18,147 nucleotides of DNA, taken from the NCBI GenBank assembly GCA_947472115.1, contig CANIZU010000016.1:1-18147 (forward strand), given 5' to 3'. Made by a program: the position numbers and the translations under genes. Shown here in pieces: positions 1-7,293 of this stretch; within the stretch, counting starts at the first letter, position 1; each line of letters starts with the position of its first letter. The stretch is from Flavobacteriales bacterium (GTDB lineage: Bacteria; Bacteroidota; Bacteroidia; NS11-12g; UBA955). Below the pieces are notes generated by a model, which searched no databases, was not told the DNA's origin, and worked only from the letters and a program-made list of their open reading frames with translations.

Positions 1-881
1 AACAAGGAAGCATCGCGATCATTACCATGTTCGGTAAATACCGTAGAATTCTATATCCAGGACTGAATTTAAAGATTCCTTTTCTTGAGGTCATCTATCG
101 TAAAATATCCATCCAAAACAGAAGCATCGAGTTGGATTTCCAGGCGATTACGCAGGACCAAGCAAACGTTTACTTTAAGGCGATGTTGCTTTATTCTGTA
201 TTCGACAATCGCGAAGAAACGCTGAAAAATGTGGCCTTTAAGTTTGTTAACGACCGTGATTTTATGACAGCGTTGATCAGAACGATCGAAGGCTCGATTC
301 GCGGATTTGTCGCCACCAAAAGACAAGCTGAAATCTTGGCACTTCGCAAAGAAATCGTAGAATCGGTAAAGGAAGGGATTGATGCCGTTTTAGAGTCATG
401 GGGTTACCATTTGATCGATTTGCAATTGAACGATATCACTTTTGACGAGGTAATTACCAAGAGTATGGCGCAAGTGGTAGCATCGTCTAATTTGAAAGCG
501 GCAGCCGAAAACGAAGGCCAGGCCTTGTTGATTACCAAAACCAAAGCTGCGGAAGCGGAAGGAAACGCCATCAAAATTTCTGCCGAAGCCGAGAAAATCG
601 CTGCGCAGTTGAGGGGTGAAGGTATTGCATTGTTCCGCAAAGAGGTTGCAAAGGGGATGAGCGACGCGGCCATCGAAATGAAAGAGGCCGATCTGGACTC
701 ATCGTTCTTGCTGTTTAGCATGTGGACGGAAGCGATCAAAAACTTCGCATCAGACGGCAAAGGCAACGTAATTTTCCTTGATGGATCCACCGACGGGATG
801 AACAAAACACTGAAGGAGATGATGGCGATGAATCAGATTGATGCAAGCGCCGGAAAATCCACCAAGAAAAACTTAGGTTAA
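1..881 (+). CDS. SPFH/band-7 (prohibitin/flotillin-type) domain protein, 5' end outside window
   Basis: The reading frame is open from the left edge: eight sense codons precede the first ATG at 27, and the family motif begins there (SIAIITMFGKYRRILYPGLN, like the usual 'ERFGKY...L.PGLN' start of SPFH proteins). ATG 27 is therefore internal and the true start, normally preceded by one membrane helix, lies upstream. Next come the SPFH beta-rich region (about residues 20-140 counted from 27), then an Ala/Glu/Lys-rich coiled coil (about 150-215; AAAENEGQALL, KAAEAEGNAIKI), then the end motif VIFLDGSTDGMNKTLKEMM. Family members are oligomeric membrane scaffolds associated with membrane microdomains and FtsH-type proteases; the specific role here is unknown. 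The stop lies 5 bp from the stop of the convergent gene at 887. Family assignment is sure; function is not. Confidence 0.85.
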   Translation, partial: QGSIAIITMFGKYRRILYPGLNLKIPFLEVIYRKISIQNRSIELDFQAITQDQANVYFKAMLLYSVFDNREETLKNVAFKFVNDRDFMTALIRTIEGSIRGFVATKRQAEILALRKEIVESVKEGIDAVLESWGYHLIDLQLNDITFDEVITKSMAQVVASSNLKAAAENEGQALLITKTKAAEAEGNAIKISAEAEKIAAQLRGEGIALFRKEVAKGMSDAAIEMKEADLDSSFLLFSMWTEAIKNFASDGKGNVIFLDGSTDGMNKTLKEMMAMNQIDASAGKSTKKNLG

Positions 882-886
882 TCTGA

Positions 887-1576
887 CTACTCGGGAATCA
901 CGCATTCCCCCATGATTTTGTGATCTTCAATCATGGGATCCACCGTAATTACCGGGGGTTTGGTGATTTTAACCTTCCCTTTTATGTAGATTTTTTCAGA
1001 CGGAGGCACTGTTTTCGGGGCAGCGGGATTTACCTTTAATGGTAGAATTGGATTGGGACGGCATGGTGTGGAATCCTTTTTTACGGGGTATGACATAATT
1101 GTATCACCCATGATAATTCGGGGCTTCCCCATTCTTATTTCTGGGACCGTTGCCGATGATGGTGCCGATACTTTTCCGATGACCGCTTCACCCATTTTGA
1201 CCACAGGCTTACCCATTTTGGGAGAAACTGAATCTTGTTGCTCCGTAATCTCTGCCTTGCCGGTAACGGTATTGCTGCAGGATGAAAGTCCAACACCCAA
1301 CACAACGATCAATAAATACGCAAAATGTAGCAATTGAGGCGGCGGGGATAACCTTTCGGGAATCATGTTAACCAAGGCGCGATCCACTTGATCGGCGTTG
1401 AAACGACCGCATACTTTTTGGGTTTTGGGTTGGGAGAAGTAATTTAAGATTTGCGCGTCCGACATCATAGAGAAGTCGACCACAGATTTTTCACAGGCAT
1501 TGCAGAATTTGCCTTGGGCTTCCGATGTCATTTTTGACCAGTCTTCGTGGCAGGGTTTTTCGATCTTGATTTTCAT
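887..1576 (-). CDS. Bacteroidota membrane protein with N-terminal Cys cluster, one membrane segment with lipobox-like end, and MGK/MGE-repeat tail
   Basis: I chose the ATG at 1576 (229 aa) because the protein then begins MKIKIEKPCHEDW, matching a common Bacteroidota N-terminal module; the frame is open further upstream to 1717, but that part looks non-coding. C9, C25, C28 (FCNAC) and C56 with H10 could bind one zinc ion. Residues about 82-97 are a hydrophobic helix ending LSSC (C100), which resembles a lipobox but sits far from the N-terminus. The periplasmic tail (about 101-229) is Pro/Lys/Val-rich and repeats a short motif: KMGKPVVKMGEAVIGK, RMGKPRIIMGDTI, KIMGECVIPE. I infer a cytoplasmic zinc-binding head tethered to a periplasmic tail. 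No enzymatic function is apparent. I saw no TAnnTTTG element in the divergent gap 1577-1780 on this strand. Confidence 0.72.
   Translation of the reverse strand: MKIKIEKPCHEDWSKMTSEAQGKFCNACEKSVVDFSMMSDAQILNYFSQPKTQKVCGRFNADQVDRALVNMIPERLSPPPQLLHFAYLLIVVLGVGLSSCSNTVTGKAEITEQQDSVSPKMGKPVVKMGEAVIGKVSAPSSATVPEIRMGKPRIIMGDTIMSYPVKKDSTPCRPNPILPLKVNPAAPKTVPPSEKIYIKGKVKITKPPVITVDPMIEDHKIMGECVIPE
909..937. repeat. Inverted repeat, 9-bp perfect stem, 11-nt loop
   Basis: CCCATGATT (909-917) and AATCATGGG (929-937) are exact reverse complements around an 11-nt loop. The repeat lies in the last codons of the - strand gene, 28 bp past the stop of the SPFH gene. It could slow read-through from the + strand, but no T-run follows, so it is not a classical terminator. 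Confidence 0.5.
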
Positions 1577-1768
1577 GGTTTTGGCTTTGAGTTGGGGCTT
1601 TAATACGCCATAGGAGAAAAAGGTAAATGACAAAGAACATCGGAGAGAAACGAATCGCAAAGAAAGGTCCACCGCAGTGCCGAGCATGGTCATTCTTTTC
1701 TGATGCGCGACTGACATAAAAATGACAATAATTCCAAAACCACGAAAACCTTAAAACCGATGCATTGT

Positions 1769-1776
1769 TAACTTTG
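1769..1776 (+). promoter_or_regulatory. Bacteroidota -7 element TAACTTTG, predicted leaderless promoter for the DUF3050 gene
   Basis: This is an exact match to TAnnTTTG, ending 4 nt before ATG 1781. A transcript starting about 4-5 nt after the element would begin at or next to the ATG. No clear -33 TTTG is visible about 20 nt upstream, so the call rests on the -7 element and its spacing. Confidence 0.6.
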
Positions 1777-1780
1777 TACC

Positions 1781-2560
1781 ATGTCTTGCGCAGCATCACA
1801 AAATCAATATTTACATCAACTACAAACAAGCATTGAACCCCTTAGAACGAAGCTTGCACATCACCCACTTTACAACAAAATCAATTCGCGTGAAAAGCTT
1901 CAGACATTCATGCAGCACCACGTGTATGCGGTATGGGATTTCATGTCGCTGCTGAAATATTTACAAAACAACCTCACTTGCACCCAGGCCCCTTGGACAC
2001 CCAAAAGCACGGCGGAATTGCGCTTTTTCATCAATGAAATCGTGTTGGGCGAAGAGAGTGATGAAGATCCAAATGGCGGACATATTAGTCATTTCGAGTT
2101 ATACAAACGTGCGATGTCAGAGGCGGGCGCATCGTTCGAAGGCATCAACCAATTGGTAAATCGCATTGCAGAAGGCACTGAATTACGAATGGCGATTGAG
2201 CAAAGCAATGTTCCCAGTTCGGCGAAGGACTTCATCGGCACTACATTTAGCATCATCGACAGGAACAAATTACACGAAGTGGCTGCGGCGTTCGCATTTG
2301 GTCGGGAAGATTTGATCCCAGATATGTTCTTGGCGATGGTAAAAGAGCTCAATGCCAACGGTCAGAATTTCAATACGCTGATTTATTATTTGGAAAGGCA
2401 CATTGAATTGGATGGCGACCATCATGCGGGGCTTTCGGCGTTGATGCTTTCCCATGTTTGCGGCGATGATACTCAGAAATGGTCAGAGGCCACAACAACA
2501 GCCCAGGAAGCGTTATCTGCAAGGATAGCCCTGTGGGATGGAATTGCCTCGATGATTTAA
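1781..2560 (+). CDS. DUF3050 family protein (heme-oxygenase-like fold)
   Basis: The 259-residue protein matches the DUF3050 family along its length: HHPLYNKI, then FMQHHVYAVWDFMSLLKYLQ, then FFINEIVLGEESDE, ISHFELYKRAM, and near the end ERHIELDGDHHAGLSALML. The family is predicted to adopt the all-helical heme-oxygenase-like fold. Conserved-looking acidic and His residues (E86, E92, H104, E167, E209, D211, H214, H215) could hold a metal, as in heme-oxygenase-like diiron oxidases, but I cannot prove this from sequence alone. There is no signal peptide, so it is probably cytoplasmic. The start is fixed by the TAACTTTG element ending 4 nt upstream. The following trehalase gene has its own element, so the two need not share an mRNA. 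The substrate is unknown. Confidence 0.85.
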   Translation: MSCAASQNQYLHQLQTSIEPLRTKLAHHPLYNKINSREKLQTFMQHHVYAVWDFMSLLKYLQNNLTCTQAPWTPKSTAELRFFINEIVLGEESDEDPNGGHISHFELYKRAMSEAGASFEGINQLVNRIAEGTELRMAIEQSNVPSSAKDFIGTTFSIIDRNKLHEVAAAFAFGREDLIPDMFLAMVKELNANGQNFNTLIYYLERHIELDGDHHAGLSALMLSHVCGDDTQKWSEATTTAQEALSARIALWDGIASMI

Positions 2561-2590
2561 CCAAACTTTCCAAAAGCGCTTCGATACCCT

Positions 2591-2598
2591 TATTTTTG
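2591..2598 (+). promoter_or_regulatory. Bacteroidota -7 element TATTTTTG, predicted leaderless promoter for trehalase
   Basis: This is an exact TAnnTTTG match in the 42-bp gap after the DUF3050 stop, ending 4 nt before ATG 2603, the same spacing as at 1769. The spacing supports 2603 as the start. No clear -33 element is visible. Confidence 0.55.
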
Positions 2599-2602
2599 AG
2601 GC

Positions 2603-4267
2603 ATGCGATGCGGGCGTAATGCAACTTTTTCGATTCAGTTCAGAAGTCTTATCTGGCTTGTTTCGTTTTTGTTATTTAAACCATTAGGCGCGCAGACATC
2701 AAGCAAAACGGAGCCCTTTTTCGCCGAAGCGCAGCAATATTATATTGCAAATTGGAAAAAGAGCGTTCGGATATTGACACATGATTCGGCCGATTTCATC
2801 GGACTGCCCCACCCTTATTCTACCCCAACGTTGGCGGGCAATCAGATGTTCCGAGAAATGTATTATTGGGACAGCTATTTCATCAATAAAGGGCTGATTG
2901 CATATCACAATTACGCGCTTCAAGAAACTCAAGCTGCGGCCTTAAAATCCAACCCAGGCAAATATCCCATATTCCCGCATTTGCCTTCCCAGCACCCAAT
3001 TGGATTATTTCGATACCCAAAATCAGCCACGGAAGGCAATACTATCGAATCCGAGTCATTACTTCAAGCCATTAACAATTGCAACAACTTAATTTACCTT
3101 GTCGATCGGTTCGGGTTTGTTCCCAATGCAAATCGTTTTTCGATGACAAATCGAAGTCAACCTCCCCTCCTTGCGGCAATGGTAAACGATATTTTCGACA
3201 TCACTGGCGACACGGTTTGGTTGCGCGTTGCACTAAAAGCGTTAGAAAAGGAACATCATTGGTGGATGGAAAATCGCGCTTTGGGACTAACACCCCAAGA
3301 ATACCAGGGCATTGGTGGAGCACAAAAAAATCCCACGGCCTTGTGCCTGAATCACTATGGCAACAATGCAAGCGATGCCTTTTTACTCCGATTTGCGCAG
3401 TTCCTCAAAGGTCGTCTGGGGCCTAGCTTTGATTCGATTTATTCTGAGTTAAATCGCGGCGATACGTTAATAAGTCGGGAAGGCAAAAAACAAGGCAAAG
3501 GAATACTCCTGTCAGACCACTTGCTGGCAGAGGCGGAGAGCGGATGGGATTTCACCACACGGTTTAATGCGCGGTGTTTATTTATCGCCCCACTGGACCT
3601 GAATTGCTTGCTTTATTTGAGCGAAAAAACCCTCGCCAATGGCTACAAAACCCTCAAAGAACACAAAAAATCAAGGGAATGGCGGCAACGAAGCAATTTG
3701 CGTAAAGCATTGATAAACAAGCTATTTTACGACAAACATACTGGATGGTATTGGGATTATGACATAGCAAAACGAGTAATTCATTTCAACCACAACGCGG
3801 CCCAATTCATGCCCTATTTTGTTGGACTGGCAAGGCACAATTCTCGAAACAAAACTGCCTTGGCAAGGTTATCTAACACTTACATTGGGAAATTTGGCGT
3901 GTATCCTTGCTTGCCACTGTCGAAAGATTCTTCTGCAATCGCCGCAAATCGGGTGTTCTGGAAAACACAGTGGGACAGTCCAAATGCTTGGCCCCCTTTG
4001 ACGCATTTCACGGTGCAGGCCATCCAGAATTATTCTAATGGTCAGGGAAAATTGACAAACCTCATGCTCAACATGAAACGGAACCAACTTATTTTATCGT
4101 TCATGGAATCGGTGGAAGTCCAATTTGCGATCACTCAGAAATTTTGGGAGAAATACAATGTCGATTATGGAACCTTACAAGTAGTGAATGAATACCCGAT
4201 GCCTGATTTTTTTGGGTGGACGGCGGGAGTCTATATGGAATATCGCATTGAATTTGAGGGGCATTAA
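2603..4267 (+). CDS. treA: Periplasmic alpha,alpha-trehalase, glycoside hydrolase family 37
   Basis: Hydrolyses trehalose to two glucoses. A signal peptide covers about residues 1-31 (hydrophobic LIWLVSFLLF, cleavage near LGAQT), so the enzyme is exported. GH37 hallmarks appear in order: the first signature as NQMFREMYYWDSYF (80-93), the PNANRFSMTNRSQPP region (174-188), ESGWDFTTR (312-320) with the likely general acid D316, the second signature QWDSPNAWPP (456-465), and NEYPMPDFFGWTAGV (529-543) with the likely base E530. Family members usually show a Gly-rich GGGGEY-type motif before that Glu; here it reads LQVVNEY, so this loop is unusual while the Glu itself is kept. Length 554 aa is normal. 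The start is supported by a -7 element 4 nt upstream. Only 23 bp separate it from the glycosyltransferase gene, which has its own -7-like element. No trehalose transporter or synthase is present nearby. Confidence 0.9.
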   Translation: MRCGRNATFSIQFRSLIWLVSFLLFKPLGAQTSSKTEPFFAEAQQYYIANWKKSVRILTHDSADFIGLPHPYSTPTLAGNQMFREMYYWDSYFINKGLIAYHNYALQETQAAALKSNPGKYPIFPHLPSQHPIGLFRYPKSATEGNTIESESLLQAINNCNNLIYLVDRFGFVPNANRFSMTNRSQPPLLAAMVNDIFDITGDTVWLRVALKALEKEHHWWMENRALGLTPQEYQGIGGAQKNPTALCLNHYGNNASDAFLLRFAQFLKGRLGPSFDSIYSELNRGDTLISREGKKQGKGILLSDHLLAEAESGWDFTTRFNARCLFIAPLDLNCLLYLSEKTLANGYKTLKEHKKSREWRQRSNLRKALINKLFYDKHTGWYWDYDIAKRVIHFNHNAAQFMPYFVGLARHNSRNKTALARLSNTYIGKFGVYPCLPLSKDSSAIAANRVFWKTQWDSPNAWPPLTHFTVQAIQNYSNGQGKLTNLMLNMKRNQLILSFMESVEVQFAITQKFWEKYNVDYGTLQVVNEYPMPDFFGWTAGVYMEYRIEFEGH

Positions 4268-4278
4268 TCGCAATCCCT

Positions 4279-4286
4279 TATTTTCG
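4279..4286 (+). promoter_or_regulatory. -7-like element TATTTTCG before the glycosyltransferase gene
   Basis: TATTTTCG differs from TAnnTTTG by one base and again ends exactly 4 nt before the ATG (4291). A TTTG at 4253-4256, 22 nt upstream and inside the end of the trehalase gene, could serve as the -33 element. The recurrence of the spacing makes this more credible than the motif alone would. Confidence 0.45.
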
Positions 4287-4290
4287 CAGC

Positions 4291-5034
4291 ATGATTCACG
4301 GTAAAAAAGTTGTGGTTGTTCTTCCGGCCTATAATGCGGCGCTGACGTTGGAGCAAACGTATCGTGAAATCCCGTTCGACATCGTGGACGAGGTTGTTTT
4401 GGTGGACGATGCGGGGGGCGACGATACCTTATCGGTTGGGGCGAAGTTGGGCATCAAGCATTTAATTCAGCATGAGAAAAACCTTGGTTATGGAGGCAAT
4501 CAAAAAACTTGTTATCGCAAAGCGTTGGACTTGGGGGCGGATATCATCATCATGTTGCACCCCGACTATCAGTACACTCCTACATTAATTCCAGCGATGG
4601 CGCATTTGGTAGCCACGGGCATCTATCCTGTTGTCATTGGATCGAGAATCCTAGGGAAAGGCGCCATTGAAGGGGGAATGCCATGGATAAAGTACATTTC
4701 CAACAGAATTCTCACGATGGCACAGAATGTCCTTGTCAATCAGCATCTATCGGAATACCACTCTGGCTACAGGGCATTTTCGCGGGAAGTTTTAGAGAAT
4801 ACATTATGGGAAAAAAATTCAAATAATTTTCTATTTGACAATCAAATCATGGCACAATGTATTGCTGCAAAGTATAAAATTGGCGAGATTAGTTGTCCTA
4901 CCAAGTATTTCCCTGAAGCAAGTTCTATCAGTTTAAAGAATAGCGCAATTTATGGATTGGGCTGTTTGGGGGTATCACTTCGCTACCGTTTACACCAATG
5001 GCGTATTTTGAAATACGAATTGCTTGAAATTTAA
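4291..5034 (+). CDS. Family-2 glycosyltransferase (GT-A fold), dolichyl/polyprenyl-phosphate mannosyltransferase-like
   Basis: The 247-aa protein starts with the GT2 nucleotide-binding strand VVVVLPAYNAALTL (7-20), followed by VDEVVLVDDAGGDDT (32-46, with the acidic pair D39-D40), NLGYGGNQKT (64-73), and HPDYQY (90-95) at the position of the metal-binding DxD-type motif. YHSGYRAFSREVL (156-168) is typical of the polyprenol-phosphate sugar transferase branch. There are no C-terminal membrane helices, so it is soluble or peripheral. The likely role is sugar transfer from a nucleotide sugar to a lipid or glycan carrier; donor and acceptor cannot be read from sequence. It is followed by 159 bp without a gene. 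Confidence 0.85.
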   Translation: MIHGKKVVVVLPAYNAALTLEQTYREIPFDIVDEVVLVDDAGGDDTLSVGAKLGIKHLIQHEKNLGYGGNQKTCYRKALDLGADIIIMLHPDYQYTPTLIPAMAHLVATGIYPVVIGSRILGKGAIEGGMPWIKYISNRILTMAQNVLVNQHLSEYHSGYRAFSREVLENTLWEKNSNNFLFDNQIMAQCIAAKYKIGEISCPTKYFPEASSISLKNSAIYGLGCLGVSLRYRLHQWRILKYELLEI

Positions 5035-5038
5035 TTGC

Positions 5039-5079
5039 TTATCGCAAATTATCGTTTCTGATTTTACGGATTATCGCAA
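5039..5079 (+). repeat. Three direct TTATCG repeats in the intergenic gap before the dehydrogenase
   Basis: TTATCG begins at 5039, 5049 and 5071; the first and third extend to TTATCGCAA. Starts are 10 and 22 bp apart, about one and two helical turns, so they would face the same side of DNA. They could be an operator for the gene at 5194 or simply chance. The rest of the 5035-5193 gap shows no exact TAnnTTTG and no hairpin terminator. Confidence 0.3.
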
Positions 5080-5193
5080 CTAAATTAAGTTTTCAAGTAT
5101 TAATTTGCGTCGCATTTCAAGTGCATTGAAATTTCTCAATGGTTCCCCGTGCAGTCCGTAAAGGAATTGTCGTCTTGAATGAGTATCAGCTAA

Positions 5194-5973
5194 ATGAAAA
5201 AATTCGCACTTGTAACCGGAGCCAGTAAAGGGCTAGGCAGGGCATTCGCTCTCGAACTGGGTTCACGTGGGATCAACACAATACTTGTGAGCCTTCCTGG
5301 GGAAGATATTCATTTACTGAATGAGGAAATTATTAGCACTTACAGCACTATGTCTGTCTTTTTTGAAGTGGATTTATCCGATTACGACAATGTGATCTCA
5401 TTTAGCAAAACGATCAACGAAACGTATTCTGTTTTCCTTTTGATAAATAATGCGGGGATTGGGGGCACTATGAAATTCGGGGATTCTTCTGTGAATTTGG
5501 TCAATACGATTGTCCAATTGAATGTAATGGCGGTATCTATCCTCACGCGACAATTGATTCCCAATTTGGCAAGTCAGACCCAAAGTTTTGTTTTAAACAT
5601 ATCAAGTTTAGCCGCTTTTAATCCAGTGGGATACAAATTGGTTTATCCTGCATCAAAGGCGTTTGTTGATTCATTTACAAAAGGGATGAGTGCCGAATAC
5701 CGCGATAGCAATGTGTTTTTTAGTGTAATCAACCCTGGAGCGATGCCCACCAACGATGCGGTAGTGGATAGAATTCTAAAACAGGGATGGCTAGGAAGAA
5801 TCACACAACTGTTACCGCAGGATGTGGCGCGTAAAAGTTTGAATAAACTATTCAAAAAGAAGCGACCTTATAGATTCAACCCGATCAGTGAATTAATATT
5901 ATGGATTTTACCTAGCAGATTCAAACTCCCGTTCCTAACTGGAATCGTGAAACGAGAGTTTGCTAAGCCTTAA
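5194..5973 (+). CDS. Short-chain dehydrogenase/reductase (classical SDR)
   Basis: An NAD(P)-dependent oxidoreductase with a Rossmann fold. The cofactor motif is TGASKGLG (8-15), followed by D60 of the EVDLSD segment, the NNAG motif (85-88), the catalytic serine at S137/S138 in NISSLAAF, and the YxxxK pair Y151/K155 in VYPASKAF. After the INPGAMPT segment (179-186) comes a basic, hydrophobic C-terminus (WILPSRFKLPFLTGIV, about 237-252) that may attach to membrane, as in acyl-group and steroid-like SDRs. Length 259 aa is normal. The ATG at 5194 is the first Met before the Rossmann motif. Its stop codon directly abuts the stop of the convergent adaptor gene (5973/5974). The substrate is unknown. 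Confidence 0.9.
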   Translation: MKKFALVTGASKGLGRAFALELGSRGINTILVSLPGEDIHLLNEEIISTYSTMSVFFEVDLSDYDNVISFSKTINETYSVFLLINNAGIGGTMKFGDSSVNLVNTIVQLNVMAVSILTRQLIPNLASQTQSFVLNISSLAAFNPVGYKLVYPASKAFVDSFTKGMSAEYRDSNVFFSVINPGAMPTNDAVVDRILKQGWLGRITQLLPQDVARKSLNKLFKKKRPYRFNPISELILWILPSRFKLPFLTGIVKREFAKP

Positions 5974-7170
5974 TTACTCCTCAGCATTTCTGCTGGCATC
6001 CCACATCATCCAAAGTGAATACGCTCCACCCACCACGATGGACCCGTTGGGCGATTGAGCAATAATGACTTTATTTTTCTGTCGTCCGGTCACTACGATT
6101 GGCGTTAGAACATAGGCCGTCTTTTTTGGGTCGGACGATGTTATTCTAACAAAGCAAAAGTTCTTGCCATCTCTTAAGAAAACGGCAGAATCGGGGAGCA
6201 CCAGAGATTCAACGGCATTAAGTATGAGTTTTCCTTGCACTGCTTGTCCGATTTTGACGTCGGCAGGATTTACGGGCCCTGAAGTATTTCTACTAACCGA
6301 GGCCGCGATGTTAGGTTTACAATAGATTTTCCAACTGCGATCGGCTTCGATGATGGGAGATAGGGCGACCACTTTTCCTGGGACGCTGCGAGTTGCCCCG
6401 CCTTCGGCGGGGCTCAACCCCACATCCATACCTACTTTTACCATAGATGTCTGACCCTCATACCCTGTCAATACCCAAATCCCAGCCCCATCCAATGCCA
6501 ATGTCATCACACCTGCATTGTCGGCTACACTCATTCCAATATGTACATTCACCGACACCACCGAACCACTGGATGGGGCTTTGATTGTCACCCTGCGTTG
6601 AATGCCTGCCCTCACCTGATCAATGGTAATCCCAACTGCCATCAGGCGCTGAACCAAGCCCGCTTTGCGGGCTTGGTTCCCCTTATACGCCGCTTCAGCC
6701 ATCTGATACGACTTCAAGCTGCTAGCCTTGGCCGCATACATTTCCCGCTGACGGTCAAAATCGCTCTTCAAAACATCCCCCTCCGATTCCGCAATCAGAT
6801 ACCCCTCCTGCCAATCTACCACCTGCAAATTCTCAATTTCACACAACACATCGCCCTTCCTTACCCGATCTCCAGGCTTCACATTGATTCTCTTAACCAA
6901 ACCGCCCACAGCAGAAGAAATCGATACCTCGCCCTCGGGACTAGAAACCACCCTTCCCAATAAATTAACCTCCGTATTCACCAATTCGCGCTGAATATCC
7001 GTCACCACGATACCCGCATTCACCCGCTGCGCTTCGTCTAAATACAACGTATCCGATGCCGATGAACTTACAACTTCCGCAGTCGCCCCTTCCTTTGAGC
7101 CACTACCACATCCAATGATACTCGCCGATAAAAATGCAAAAACGACCCACCGGAGTTCGAATATTTTCAT
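5974..7170 (-). CDS. Periplasmic adaptor (membrane fusion) lipoprotein of a heavy-metal RND efflux pump
   Basis: This is the HlyD/CusB/CzcB-type subunit that links the inner-membrane pump to the outer-membrane channel. I chose the ATG at 7170 (398 aa), because the protein then starts with a lipoprotein signal peptide ending SIIGC (C21). The frame is open to an ATG at 7284, but the extra 38 residues would bury this signal. After the Cys come a Ser/Gly linker, the lipoyl-like half motif GGLVKRINVKPGDRVRKGDV, an alpha-hairpin (SDFDRQREMY to MAVGITIDQV), the second lipoyl half (IKAPSSGSVVSVNVHIGM), and a beta-barrel with PGKVVALSPII. No His-rich metal-binding end is present. It is the last gene of the pump operon. 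Two GC-rich perfect hairpins lie inside the coding sequence (6395-6413 and 6652-6678). Confidence 0.87.
   Translation of the reverse strand: MKIFELRWVVFAFLSASIIGCGSGSKEGATAEVVSSSASDTLYLDEAQRVNAGIVVTDIQRELVNTEVNLLGRVVSSPEGEVSISSAVGGLVKRINVKPGDRVRKGDVLCEIENLQVVDWQEGYLIAESEGDVLKSDFDRQREMYAAKASSLKSYQMAEAAYKGNQARKAGLVQRLMAVGITIDQVRAGIQRRVTIKAPSSGSVVSVNVHIGMSVADNAGVMTLALDGAGIWVLTGYEGQTSMVKVGMDVGLSPAEGGATRSVPGKVVALSPIIEADRSWKIYCKPNIAASVSRNTSGPVNPADVKIGQAVQGKLILNAVESLVLPDSAVFLRDGKNFCFVRITSSDPKKTAYVLTPIVVTGRQKNKVIIAQSPNGSIVVGGAYSLWMMWDASRNAEE
6395..6413. repeat. GC-rich palindrome inside the adaptor gene (8-bp stem, TTC loop)
   Basis: GCCCCGCC (6395-6402) and GGCGGGGC (6406-6413) are perfect complements around a 3-nt loop. 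GTT/AAC just outside could extend the stem across a small bulge. It encodes SPAEGGA in the beta-barrel domain, where family members have a shorter loop before the GKV strand. Its GC content is far above the surrounding sequence. Confidence 0.6.
6652..6678. repeat. Perfect 12-bp inverted repeat inside the adaptor gene (TTT loop)
   Basis: AACCAAGCCCGC (6652-6663) and GCGGGCTTGGTT (6667-6678) pair without mismatch around TTT. It encodes NQARKAGLV in the second helix of the alpha-hairpin. On the mRNA (- strand) the loop is AAA. No T-run follows on either strand, and the frame continues through it for about 680 bp, so it is not the operon's terminator. Confidence 0.65.
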
Positions 7171-7179
7171 CCCCTTAAC

Positions 7180-7251
7180 GAATGGACTATTTGAGCTTGT
7201 ATTTTGGACACCCATGAATGGCGACATTAGCCTTGTATCAGCACCCCAAAA
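7180..7251. repeat. Degenerate 36-bp tandem duplication upstream of the adaptor start
   Basis: GAATGG recurs at 7180 and 7216, and CTTGTAT at 7196 and 7232, all with an offset of 36 bp. The first 23 bp of each unit match at about 15 positions; the remainder is weak. It lies in the stretch between the pump stop and the preferred adaptor start. If translated it gives two SPF-containing units, which I do not regard as part of the mature adaptor. Confidence 0.35.
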
Positions 7252-7293
7252 TTGGTTGATATTAAAATATTTAAACGTTTTCATGTTTGATTT

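Noticed and set aside
27..29. ATG 27 as the start of the SPFH gene
   Set aside because: The frame is open from the window edge, and conserved SPFH residues precede and span this Met, so the gene is cut by the window.
514..526. AAGGCC-A-GGCCTT palindrome in the SPFH gene
   Set aside because: The loop is too short for a useful hairpin, and it is explained by Glu-Gly-Gln-Ala codons in a repetitive coiled coil.
1577..1717. A longer start for the Cys-cluster membrane protein at 1717
   Set aside because: The conserved family N-terminus begins at MKIKIEKPC (1576). The upstream residues show no family resemblance and overlap the divergent promoter region.
5982..5995. CAGCA-TTTC-TGCTG hairpin (GAAA loop on the - strand) at the end of the adaptor gene as a terminator
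   Set aside because: The stem is only 5 bp, lies before the stop codon, and no T-run follows on either strand.
7171..7284. A 38-residue N-terminal extension of the adaptor starting at ATG 7284
   Set aside because: It would place an ordinary lipoprotein signal peptide (ending SIIGC) internally, and its sequence lies over a degenerate tandem repeat. ATG 7170 gives a standard lipoprotein.
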